Assembly (NCBI GenBank): GCA_002505945.1
Contig: DAWM01000035.1
Location: 9,278-16,740 of the forward strand
From: Candidatus Woesearchaeota archaeon UBA119
GTDB taxonomy: Archaea > Nanobdellota > Nanobdellia > Woesearchaeales > UBA119
Direction of reading: 5' to 3'
DNA length: 7,463 bases
Numbering within the stretch: position 1 is the stretch's first letter; each line of letters starts with the position of its first letter. Below the pieces are notes generated by a model. It saw only the letters and a list, made by a program, of their open reading frames with translations. It was not told the DNA's origin and made no database searches. The position numbers were made by a program, and so were the translations under genes. Shown here one piece after another: positions 1-6,512 of the stretch.

Positions 1-1
1 A

Positions 2-898
2 GTACTTATACATGTTATTGATGCGGCCGGCAGCACTAATGAAAAGGGTGAGCCGGTTAAGCCTGGCTCTTATGATCCTGGAGAAGATATTAGATTCCTT
101 GAAAAGGAGATTGATGAATGGTATCTTGGGATTTTCAAGAAGGTATGGGAGAGATTCTCCAGACAGGCGGTGCAGGAGCATCTTGATCCTGTTAAGGCCT
201 TGACCAAGCAATTCACTGGTTTAGGTGCTAATCAGGATATTATTGAGGATATCTTAGAGCAGCTGGGCATCAAAGAGAAGCGATTAACGGATTGGCAACA
301 GGATGAGTTGAAAGAGTTTGTTAAGAAGCTAAGGAAAAGAACCAAACCGATGATAATTGCTGCTAACAAGGCGGATGTTGAAGGGGCTATAGAGAATATT
401 GAACGGCTTAAGAAGGAGTTTCCTGATTACTTTATAATCCCTTGCTCAAGCGAGTCAGAGCTTGCATTGAGGGAGGCTGCCAAGCATGAGATGATTGATT
501 ATATTCCTGGAGAGAACCATTTTGAGATGAAAGAAAAGGCCGAGGAGAAGCTGAATGAAAAACAGAAGAAGGCCTTGGAGTTCATAAGGAAGAATGTGCT
601 GGATAAGCTCGGTTCTACCGGGGTGCAAGATGTGTTGAACAAGGCGGTCTTTGAACTCTTAGGATATATATATGTGTTCCCGGGTGGGGTTAATAAGCTT
701 GAAGATCAATTCGGGAATGTGCTTCCAGACTGTTTTCTGATGCCTCCTGATTCAACAGCATTGGACTTTGCCTATAAGATTCATTCTGATATCGGAGATA
801 ACTTTGTTAAGGCAGTTGATGTCAAGAAGAAGATGGCGGTAGGCAAGGAACACAAGCTCAAGAACGGCGATGTAATCGAGATTATGACACGGAATTAA
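2..898 (+). CDS. ychF: YchF-family archaeal GTPase with C-terminal TGS domain (5' partial)
   Basis: Partial gene, open at the left edge; 298 residues are visible and roughly 95-100 N-terminal residues, with the P-loop and switch motifs, lie outside (family length near 390-400, from memory). The frame stays open from base 2, beginning VLIHVIDAAGSTNEKGE, a stretch typical of archaeal YchF/Obg-related GTPases. The G4 motif NKAD is at visible residues 122-125 and a G5-like PCSSES follows at about 147. A helical insert surrounds these, and a TGS domain fills about residues 220-298 (from YVFPGGVNK to the end GDVIEIMTRN). NKAD favours GTP; bacterial and eukaryotic YchF/OLA1 proteins carry an altered G4 and prefer ATP. 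The family is cytoplasmic and ribosome-associated where studied; the exact role in archaea is unknown. The GTG at 170 is internal, not the start. The stop TAA is followed by a 171-base gap, so it seems to end its transcription unit. Confidence 0.9.
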   Translation, partial: VLIHVIDAAGSTNEKGEPVKPGSYDPGEDIRFLEKEIDEWYLGIFKKVWERFSRQAVQEHLDPVKALTKQFTGLGANQDIIEDILEQLGIKEKRLTDWQQDELKEFVKKLRKRTKPMIIAANKADVEGAIENIERLKKEFPDYFIIPCSSESELALREAAKHEMIDYIPGENHFEMKEKAEEKLNEKQKKALEFIRKNVLDKLGSTGVQDVLNKAVFELLGYIYVFPGGVNKLEDQFGNVLPDCFLMPPDSTALDFAYKIHSDIGDNFVKAVDVKKKMAVGKEHKLKNGDVIEIMTRN

Positions 899-990
899 GA
901 TATAGAAAGAATATTATCGAATGTGAAGGAATAAGAACAAATTAAAAGAGTGCAAAAACATTATTCTGAAGAAAAAGAGAATAGATGTAA

Positions 991-1026
991 TCTGTTTAGA
1001 CGGCAGACTCGCTTTTGCTTCTTTTT
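991..1026 (+). terminator. Possible terminator after the YchF-family gene
   Basis: A weak hairpin (TCTG at 991-994 pairing with CAGA at 1004-1007, nine-base loop) is followed by a T-rich tract ending in five T at 1022-1026. Archaeal transcription commonly ends in T-runs, with or without a hairpin. The stem is only four base pairs and the site lies about 95 bases after the stop codon, so this is a tentative call. The last T-run is also part of the palindrome and TATA-like box of the next gene. Confidence 0.3.
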
Positions 1027-1036
1027 ATAAAAAGAA
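1019..1036. repeat. 18-bp perfect palindrome around a TATA-like box
   Basis: The sequence TTCTTTTTATAAAAAGAA equals its own reverse complement, with its centre between 1027 and 1028. It lies 33 bases before the start codon of the AT-rich protease-like gene and contains the likely TATA box. It may be a dyad bound by a repressor, a bidirectional TATA/terminator element, or a chance product of very AT-rich DNA; the C/G pair near each end makes it slightly less trivial than a pure A/T run. Confidence 0.5.
1024..1033 (+). promoter_or_regulatory. Probable archaeal TATA box for the protease-like gene
   Basis: TTTATAAAAA resembles the archaeal TATA consensus. A start site about 25 bases downstream would fall near 1053-1055, giving a leader of about 15 bases before the ATG at 1070. 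A second AT-rich block, TTTATTAA at 1041-1048, is too close to the ATG to serve unless the transcript is leaderless. There is no well-placed Shine-Dalgarno site: AAGGGA at 1047-1052 is 17 bases from the ATG. Confidence 0.4.
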
Positions 1037-1069
1037 AAATTTTATTAAGGGAAAAAACAACTATTAATC

Positions 1070-1801
1070 ATGGACTTAAAGATAATCCCAGAAACTCCAT
1101 TTAAAGAGAAAGATTTTGAAAATCTAAAAAAGATTATCTTAATTGCAGAAAAGTTACTAAAAGAAAATAATATTTCTATTCCCACAAAAATTTATTTCTA
1201 CAATTCTTTTGAGAAATTTATAGAAAAAGTTTTACCCGAAGTTGAAAATTATAATTTCAACGAAAAGGTTTCAAGGGAGATAATAAGGTGTGCATTAAAT
1301 AATGGGACTTATGGAACAATAAATTTCGAAGAAAATGCAATAGTGGAGATGAATTTTAATCCATTTAAAAAAGGGTTTTATCCCACGTTAGAATTTTTAG
1401 AGTTATTAATCCATGAAGCAGTGCATTTGCATTTATATAAAAAACTAAACAAAGATATTAATTCATTAAAATTTAGATTCAACAAAGAAAGATTTATTGG
1501 GAATGAAAAAATAATCTTGTTTGATGAAGGATACACTAAATTTATGACAAACAGAATTTTAACGAATTTTGATAAAACGAAAATTCAAAACATTGTGATT
1601 CCAAGAGCTTTTAAAGAAAAGCCTGAATATAAGCCCATTATTGACAATATAAACGTAGATGAATTTGATAAAAATTTTGAAAATTTAATACTTGTTAATC
1701 AAGAGAGAGGATTTGAGATTTTCAAGAATGAATTTGGTAATAACTCAAATAAAGAAGAAATTTTGAATTTTGCTATTAAGGAATTAAAAAAGTTTATTTG
1801 A
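1070..1801 (+). CDS. Gluzincin-like putative zinc metallopeptidase, AT-rich accessory gene
   Basis: 243 residues, no signal peptide and no clear membrane segment, so probably cytoplasmic. The middle holds a helix ending in LLIHEAVHLHLYKK with the zinc motif HEAVH at residues 115-119 (H115 and H119 ligands, E116 catalytic). DEGYTKF follows, with E153 34 residues after H119, matching the glutamate third ligand of gluzincin-type peptidases (EG plus aromatic or small residues). Substrate and exact family are not recognised; proteolysis is inferred from the motif only. The start is fixed: the frame has a TAA at 1046-1048 and no other start codon before this ATG. Base composition is unlike the neighbours: sampled 60-base lines are about 18-20% G+C here against about 43-48% in the flanking genes, with A/T-ending codons dominating. 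This suggests horizontal acquisition. It stands alone, convergent with the secretion operon, and has no partner gene visible. Confidence 0.75.
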   Translation: MDLKIIPETPFKEKDFENLKKIILIAEKLLKENNISIPTKIYFYNSFEKFIEKVLPEVENYNFNEKVSREIIRCALNNGTYGTINFEENAIVEMNFNPFKKGFYPTLEFLELLIHEAVHLHLYKKLNKDINSLKFRFNKERFIGNEKIILFDEGYTKFMTNRILTNFDKTKIQNIVIPRAFKEKPEYKPIIDNINVDEFDKNFENLILVNQERGFEIFKNEFGNNSNKEEILNFAIKELKKFI

Positions 1802-1850
1802 ATATTTGCTTCAATAATAGATTTCCTAGAAAACAGCTCACCCAAATTCG

Positions 1851-1882
1851 GCATTTTTTATGCACAAATATTGTGAATTTTT
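1851..1882 (+). terminator. T-run terminator of the protease-like gene
   Basis: Two T-runs on the + strand, six T at 1854-1859 and five T at 1878-1882, follow the gene by 50-80 bases. The first is in the loop of a small GCAT/ATGC hairpin (1851-1863), and a CACAA/TTGTG inverted repeat (1864-1875) precedes the second. T-runs suit archaeal termination. No comparable T-run is seen on the other strand just after the convergent platform-protein gene. Confidence 0.4.
1860..1882 (+). repeat. 23-bp element, copy 1 (downstream of the secretion operon)
   Basis: Begins ATGCACAAA and ends AATTTTT. It matches 6436-6458 at 19 of 23 positions in direct orientation; the differences are one base at position 10 and GTG in place of CAC at positions 14-16. 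Here the GTG creates a CACAA/TTGTG inverted repeat with a three-base loop. It ends five bases before the stop codon of the platform-protein gene. Confidence 0.45.
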
Positions 1883-1887
1883 ATGAT

Positions 1888-4074
1888 TTAAGGGCCCATA
1901 AACTGTTTAATGCCTATTGTAATTAGGCTGAACATCACTGATGTTACTACACCTACTAAGAAATAAAGCATAGTGCCTTTTATAACATCTTTTCCCATTG
2001 AGAAACCTCTATGCACGTCATCTTCTCCTTTTTCTATTGTGGAATGCAGATAGGACATTATAATGATTACCTCCACAACATAAAAGCCTACTACTAATTG
2101 AAAATAATAGGTAGGGATGCCAATCCCAAAGAAGTTCATAGCTTCCATAGGCATTGCAGCAGGGGCATTCTGAGCAGCGTTCTGGTTTGTGATGGTTGCT
2201 GATGTCTCATTTACCAAATTAATTATATTGGATAGAAGACCAGTGATGCCTACTACAATTCCTCCAATTAAAGGGGTAAGAAAACTCATCTGGGATTTTA
2301 TGCTTGATAGAATATCTGTTAGAATATCTTTGAGCCTTTCATTAACCCTGTGAATCTGTTTAAGGTATTCAGCGAAGTTCATCATGGCGCGAGAGGCAAC
2401 ATGGTATCCCCTTCTTATGCTTTCCGTGAGAATTTTCATTGCACTTTCAATAATGTTTGAAGGGTAGTATGATAATGCGCCCCTCTGCTTGTCAAATATC
2501 GCTTCATCCACCCCCATCCCCAGCCTTCTTATGTTATCTGCAATGATTGAGAAGAAACGGGCTACTATGCTTCCTGTTGTGGTCTGAGCTACATGAGAGA
2601 TTGCAAGCTCAGGAGAGGTTCCATCTGCCAGCCTATTTCCGAGCATATAAAGAGAGGATTCAAACTCTTTCTCCAGGACTTCAGCATCCTTCCTCACCTC
2701 ATTCAGCTTTTGATAACGTAGTTTCTTATACACACCAACACCCAGCCCTAAGCCTACTGGAATGAAGAAAGAGAGAATTAGGGCGCCAAGCCCAAAAGGA
2801 CCTATGGGCGGGCCTCCGTCAGATGGAGTAATATAACCCATAAAATTAATAATCCCCTCAATGATAGGAAACTCAAAGTTAGGGTTTACAGCGTGGATTA
2901 TGATGGGGGAAAGCCCTATCGCGAAGAAAACCAAGAAGATAAAAACCCCAGCAACCATTGGGGTTACCTTGAATTTTATTCCTCCAAGGTTGACATCTAC
3001 CTTGCTTTTCTTGGATAAATCAACAAACTCATTCTCTACCCCTGAACCGCCATATCCTGTAGGCCTAGTAGATAATATCTGCAGAGCCATATAGAAAACC
3101 AAGAAAGGTATAAGTACGTTATACAGCATAGCAATATGATACCATTTTACGCCTTCCATCATTCCTGCCACCAAAGGTAATATAATCAAGCTGAGGATTG
3201 GAAGCACAATCCCCATCATGTTAAGAGAGTCAACTGGTGATTTGAGATCCTGGGCAAAGGTAAGCATTTTCTCATAGGTTGCTTCAAGAATAGAGTTCAA
3301 AGCCCTATCTAATGTTTCCATTCTTCTTTCATTGGAGGATTCAGAGAGGGTGCTCTCAATTATCCTAAAAGTCTCAATAAACTCATCATTATGCCCTCTC
3401 CACCTTTCAAGATAGGCATTGAGAGATTCTGCCACAGTAGAATAACGTCCTGATTCCACATCCCAAAGGATTTTCTTCAAATCTATTGACAAAGGAGGGG
3501 TAAGATGATTGGCAGCAAACCGCATGGCTGCTTCAAGATTGGATGTATGCCTGAGATAGGTAACAACATAGAAGATACACAGAACCATCTGATTAGAGGC
3601 ACGCATCCTCCATCTTGTAGCCAAAAGAGAAGGGATTTTCTGGAAAGGCTGTATCATAAGCACTCCAAAACCAAGGAAGAAGAGCATTACTATGAGTTCA
3701 AATTGCCCTGTGAGCACGCTCAATACAGCCATAAAGAGCAGTCCAAAGAGAATAAAGAAGATGGGGAAAATCATTGCAAAGCTCATTGCTCCCTCTGGAG
3801 TTATATTGAGATGGGCTGTTTCTATATCCTCATTAAGGCTTTTTACCATCTTTTTGGGAGGAGCCACCTTGAAAAGATTCTCTGAAAACTTACACATCTT
3901 TTCATAGAAATTCATATGAGAAGGAGCATACTGGTTAAGGAAATCATTATAGTCTTTGGAAGTTATAGGGATATTCTCGTTATCTTTAGGAATCTTAGAA
4001 TCCTTTGAGGTGGCTTCCTTGATGCGCCTTTCATACTTTTGTTTCATTAGGCGGGTAAAATCATCCTCATTCAT
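1888..4074 (-). CDS. Archaeal TadC/FlaJ-like platform protein, two F-type (T2SSF) domains
   Basis: 728 residues. This is the polytopic membrane base on which the ATPase acts in type IV pilus-like, archaellum and Tad machines. Residues 1-90 are charged and hydrophilic, then come about nine hydrophobic segments, near 97-121, 125-142, 286-304, 311-333, 371-394, 426-448, 596-620, 654-677 and 701-722. Two cytoplasmic helical F-type domains, about 160-285 and 460-595, each precede a membrane pair; the second has the family-like EFESSLYMLGNRLADGTSPE at 470-489. A double F domain is common in archaeal TadC-like proteins, whereas FlaJ and GspF are usually shorter. The ATG overlaps the ATPase stop codon (ATGA at 4074-4071) and an in-frame TAA lies one codon upstream, so the start is fixed and translation is probably coupled; a weak GGGGGT site sits just before it. 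An asparagine- and alanine-rich stretch at 622-645 lies between two membrane segments and may face outside. Confidence 0.88.
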   Translation of the reverse strand: MNEDDFTRLMKQKYERRIKEATSKDSKIPKDNENIPITSKDYNDFLNQYAPSHMNFYEKMCKFSENLFKVAPPKKMVKSLNEDIETAHLNITPEGAMSFAMIFPIFFILFGLLFMAVLSVLTGQFELIVMLFFLGFGVLMIQPFQKIPSLLATRWRMRASNQMVLCIFYVVTYLRHTSNLEAAMRFAANHLTPPLSIDLKKILWDVESGRYSTVAESLNAYLERWRGHNDEFIETFRIIESTLSESSNERRMETLDRALNSILEATYEKMLTFAQDLKSPVDSLNMMGIVLPILSLIILPLVAGMMEGVKWYHIAMLYNVLIPFLVFYMALQILSTRPTGYGGSGVENEFVDLSKKSKVDVNLGGIKFKVTPMVAGVFIFLVFFAIGLSPIIIHAVNPNFEFPIIEGIINFMGYITPSDGGPPIGPFGLGALILSFFIPVGLGLGVGVYKKLRYQKLNEVRKDAEVLEKEFESSLYMLGNRLADGTSPELAISHVAQTTTGSIVARFFSIIADNIRRLGMGVDEAIFDKQRGALSYYPSNIIESAMKILTESIRRGYHVASRAMMNFAEYLKQIHRVNERLKDILTDILSSIKSQMSFLTPLIGGIVVGITGLLSNIINLVNETSATITNQNAAQNAPAAMPMEAMNFFGIGIPTYYFQLVVGFYVVEVIIIMSYLHSTIEKGEDDVHRGFSMGKDVIKGTMLYFLVGVVTSVMFSLITIGIKQFMGP

Positions 4075-6365
4075 ATTTTAACCCCCGGTTTCCATCTCTC
4101 TTTCTTGGATTCCTTCATAAGCCAGTCATGCCATTCCTTGTATGCTTCCTTTACATTCAGTTTTCCTCTTTTTTGAGTGATACTATCGCATATCTTATGG
4201 AATTCATCGTTAGATCTAATAACAAAAGGAGCTTCAAGCAACTCTGGATTGTTGAGCTGATCCGACACCTTAACAATATCTGCCTTGACTTTGGCTCTCA
4301 ACTGGATATTCTGCCAAAGGGCATCCCAGTTTCCAGCCCACTCCTTCACATTTGAGGCAATGGATTTCAAAATCTCAGAATCCCCATGCTTCAAATCTGA
4401 AGTAGGCAGCAACTCGTCCTTATCACTATCATATTTCATTAAATCCACAAAACCATTCTCAGCCAAAGGGTCGTTCTCCCAATCCTTTCTAACCTCTGTA
4501 ATCTGGGTAACCCTTCTCCACCTATGAAGTCCGTCTGAAGAACGGATAGGATTAGCCACAACTATTATGTCTGTGGCTTTGAAAGAGGTTCTCGGAACCT
4601 CTAAATCATTCACCACCCTGTCAAAAACACCATAAGGGCTGTCTCCATGAATTGTGCCTGCTACAACATTAGCCAAGGCACCAACTCTCATTGCTTCATA
4701 GAGAGCTCTTGCCTCTGTGCTTCTTACCTCACCAATCATCAGGGCAGAGTCACCAAGACGCAATGTGGTCCTTATTCCTTCGTCAGCTGGCACCTCAGAA
4801 CTTCCCTGAGTTAAAGCAGCAGCTACCTTCATGGATTGGATATTAAAGCCTAAATCCCTTAAAGAGCCGACAGGCAACTCTAATGTATCCTCTATAGTGA
4901 TAATCCTTACCCTTCTCATAATCTCTGTCATAAGGGAACCGAGTAAAGAGGATTTTCCAGCGCTTCTTGTGCCTGCAACCAGCATTGTTCTAGAACCATC
5001 CACAAGAAAACTCAGGAGGCCTGCTGCTAAAGGATTTATCATATTGACCTTTATGAATAGAGGAAGTGTCCAAGGCTTTCCCCTATGCCTTCTAAAGGCA
5101 TATGCCAATCCTGTTGGATTGAGGGGAGACGAGATTACAGCAACCCTGGCTCTGGCCTCATCAAGTTTTATCTCTGTATCAAGTATGGGATTGGCTTGGT
5201 CTAAAGGCCTGCCTGATATCATCCTCAATTTCGTAGCCCAGGATTCAGCCTCATTAATTGTAGGGATTATATTAGTATTGCAGTCTTGATGGTCCTGATG
5301 ATTTATAAAAACAGAGATGCGGCCTTGCGGGCTGTTGATAACTACATCCTGAATACCGGGATCATTGAGCAACAACTCAAGCAATCCGAATCCAACGGTA
5401 TATCTCACAAGAATTTTGGCAAGCTCATTTATCTCCTTGTCTTTAAGCTGAAGCCCTCTATGATTAGCTAACTCCTCTAACAAGCCCTTACCTATATGAA
5501 AAAAGACATCCCGCATCCTATCTGGGTCAATAAAGTCTTCCCTGCTTGGCTTATGCTCAGAAATCACATTTCTGGCGGTATCAAGAAGTTCATATTTCTC
5601 CTCAGAAAGACGAAACTCAGGGGGATATATGTGATACATCTTTAAAACAGAATCAGGAAAATCAAATATTGTTACCTCCGTCCCATCCTTTAAGGTATAG
5701 GAGTCAACAGGATTCCCACCTTGTGGATATGCAGCCATAAGCTTGGTATACATAAAATCCGGCTTAACACTTGGATTGAATATTTTGGTGTATATCTCCC
5801 TATCACCTTGTTTCATTCCAGGGAGATATGGTTGGGCTGCAATAATTAGTCTTGTATTCTTTAACTTCCCTATAACATATTCTACTTCCTTATGGAGCTC
5901 TTCAACAAACTTGTTCTTCTGCTCTTGAGTGGATTTCCTCAAAAGGATGTTTATTTCCCTTTGAAGTCTAGTTAACCGAACATAAGCGCCAACCGGATCC
6001 TCTAGGATGGTATCCGAGATTATCTTCTTAAACCTCATGAAATAATCCATTACCTCCTGAAAGGGTTGATTGGGAGAAGGAGAAAGGTTAAGAAAGGATG
6101 TGAGCTGACGATTCCTGTTTAAGTGTTCATAAAGGCTAACAACTTCAGAAAGCATCACCGTCTGATGAAAACCATATTCATAGTCCCGGGTTTTCTTTAA
6201 GACTATCCTTGTGGCAGAGTCGTTCTCTCCTATTGCCCTCAAGACTGCTCTCATGCATTGAGGATTCTCTTCAATAGAAGGGGAATATGGACAATCCTTA
6301 CAATCAAATTCCAGGATTGTGTCCTCGCCTTCTCTATTTGTGTCGTATCTGCAATAGGTTTCCAT
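4071..6365 (-). CDS. Archaeal type II/IV secretion (pilus assembly) ATPase with cysteine-rich N-terminus
   Basis: 764 residues, a cytoplasmic hexameric motor of the GspE/VirB11/FlaI superfamily expected to power pilin assembly or secretion through the platform protein encoded next. Core motifs: SGRPLDQANP at 384-393, Walker A GTRSAGKS at 465-472, aspartate box ITIEDTLELP at 489-498, Walker B ALMIGEVRS at 541-549 with catalytic E546, histidine box GTIHGDS at 570-576. All look intact. The N-terminal region is long: four cysteines (C5, C22, C25, C37) suggest a small metal-binding module, followed by a mostly helical stretch to about 270 and the VirB11-like N-domain at about 285-430. After the core, about 140 residues form a charged C-terminal extension with several tryptophans. 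The protein exceeds FlaI (about 550 residues). The ATG is fixed by two TAA codons directly upstream and by a good Shine-Dalgarno site. No pilin gene is near, so the cargo is unknown. Confidence 0.92.
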   Translation of the reverse strand: METYCRYDTNREGEDTILEFDCKDCPYSPSIEENPQCMRAVLRAIGENDSATRIVLKKTRDYEYGFHQTVMLSEVVSLYEHLNRNRQLTSFLNLSPSPNQPFQEVMDYFMRFKKIISDTILEDPVGAYVRLTRLQREINILLRKSTQEQKNKFVEELHKEVEYVIGKLKNTRLIIAAQPYLPGMKQGDREIYTKIFNPSVKPDFMYTKLMAAYPQGGNPVDSYTLKDGTEVTIFDFPDSVLKMYHIYPPEFRLSEEKYELLDTARNVISEHKPSREDFIDPDRMRDVFFHIGKGLLEELANHRGLQLKDKEINELAKILVRYTVGFGLLELLLNDPGIQDVVINSPQGRISVFINHQDHQDCNTNIIPTINEAESWATKLRMISGRPLDQANPILDTEIKLDEARARVAVISSPLNPTGLAYAFRRHRGKPWTLPLFIKVNMINPLAAGLLSFLVDGSRTMLVAGTRSAGKSSLLGSLMTEIMRRVRIITIEDTLELPVGSLRDLGFNIQSMKVAAALTQGSSEVPADEGIRTTLRLGDSALMIGEVRSTEARALYEAMRVGALANVVAGTIHGDSPYGVFDRVVNDLEVPRTSFKATDIIVVANPIRSSDGLHRWRRVTQITEVRKDWENDPLAENGFVDLMKYDSDKDELLPTSDLKHGDSEILKSIASNVKEWAGNWDALWQNIQLRAKVKADIVKVSDQLNNPELLEAPFVIRSNDEFHKICDSITQKRGKLNVKEAYKEWHDWLMKESKKERWKPGVKI

Positions 6366-6374
6366 TTATTAGGG

Positions 6375-6382
6375 CCACCTCT
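6375..6382 (-). promoter_or_regulatory. Shine-Dalgarno site of the secretion ATPase
   Basis: On the minus strand AGAGGTGG lies nine bases before the ATG at 6365. It is a close match to the 16S anti-Shine-Dalgarno sequence and the strongest such site in the window, supporting the chosen start. It implies that this operon's transcript has a leader, unlike a leaderless message. Confidence 0.75.
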
Positions 6383-6410
6383 TTAGCTATATTATCATTC
6401 AATATAAGAG

Positions 6411-6425
6411 ATTATTTTTAATAAT
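6411..6425 (-). promoter_or_regulatory. Possible promoter of the secretion operon (AT-rich dyad)
   Basis: On the minus strand TAAAAATAAT (6420-6411) could act as the TATA box, preceded by an A-rich stretch that could serve as a BRE; transcription would start near 6390, leaving a leader of about 25 bases that contains the Shine-Dalgarno site. The same bases form an ATTATT/AATAAT inverted repeat with a three-base spacer. An alternative box, TTATATT at 6407-6401, seems too close to the Shine-Dalgarno site. Read-through from Kae1 is also possible because both genes point the same way with a 147-base gap. Confidence 0.3.
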
Positions 6426-6435
6426 TTTGTTTTTG

Positions 6436-6458
6436 ATGCACAAAAATTCACAATTTTT
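6436..6458 (+). repeat. 23-bp element, copy 2 (upstream of the secretion operon)
   Basis: Direct-orientation relative of 1860-1882, identical at 19 of 23 positions. It lies between the Kae1 stop and the start of the secretion ATPase. On the minus strand it reads with a five-T run (6446-6442) that could help end the Kae1 transcript. In this copy CAC replaces GTG, so the two CACAA motifs are in direct rather than inverted order. Confidence 0.45.
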
Positions 6459-6512
6459 TGTTTAGGGTTTAGCATCTCTTTCTTTAGGGAGGATTTTTAT
6501 GATATCTTTTCA

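Noticed and set aside
12..203. 63-residue reading frame overlapping the YchF-family gene
   Set aside because: It is out of frame with conserved YchF coding sequence and has no recognisable features.
170..898. Gene start at GTG 170
   Set aside because: The frame is open to base 2 and the upstream residues (HVIDAAGSTNEKGE and on) are conserved YchF-family sequence, so the GTG is internal.
985..1015. Possible tRNA fragment between the YchF-family gene and the protease-like gene
   Set aside because: A short stem (TCTG/CAGA) resembles an anticodon arm, but there is a nine-base loop, no T-arm GTTCRANNC sequence and no acceptor stem on either strand.
3505..3885. 126-residue reading frame on the + strand opposite the platform-protein gene
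   Set aside because: It is antisense to a well-supported gene, has no recognisable domain, and its cysteine- and histidine-rich composition is what the opposite frame of this gene would give.
4831..5289. 152-residue reading frame on the + strand opposite the secretion ATPase
   Set aside because: It lies antisense to the conserved ATPase core (Walker A and aspartate box); its length follows from codon bias of the real gene, and no family resemblance is visible.
6457..6475. Telomere-like AAACCCTAAAC on the minus strand
   Set aside because: It is a single occurrence with no tandem repetition, in an AT-rich gap of an archaeal-looking segment; chance is the simplest explanation.
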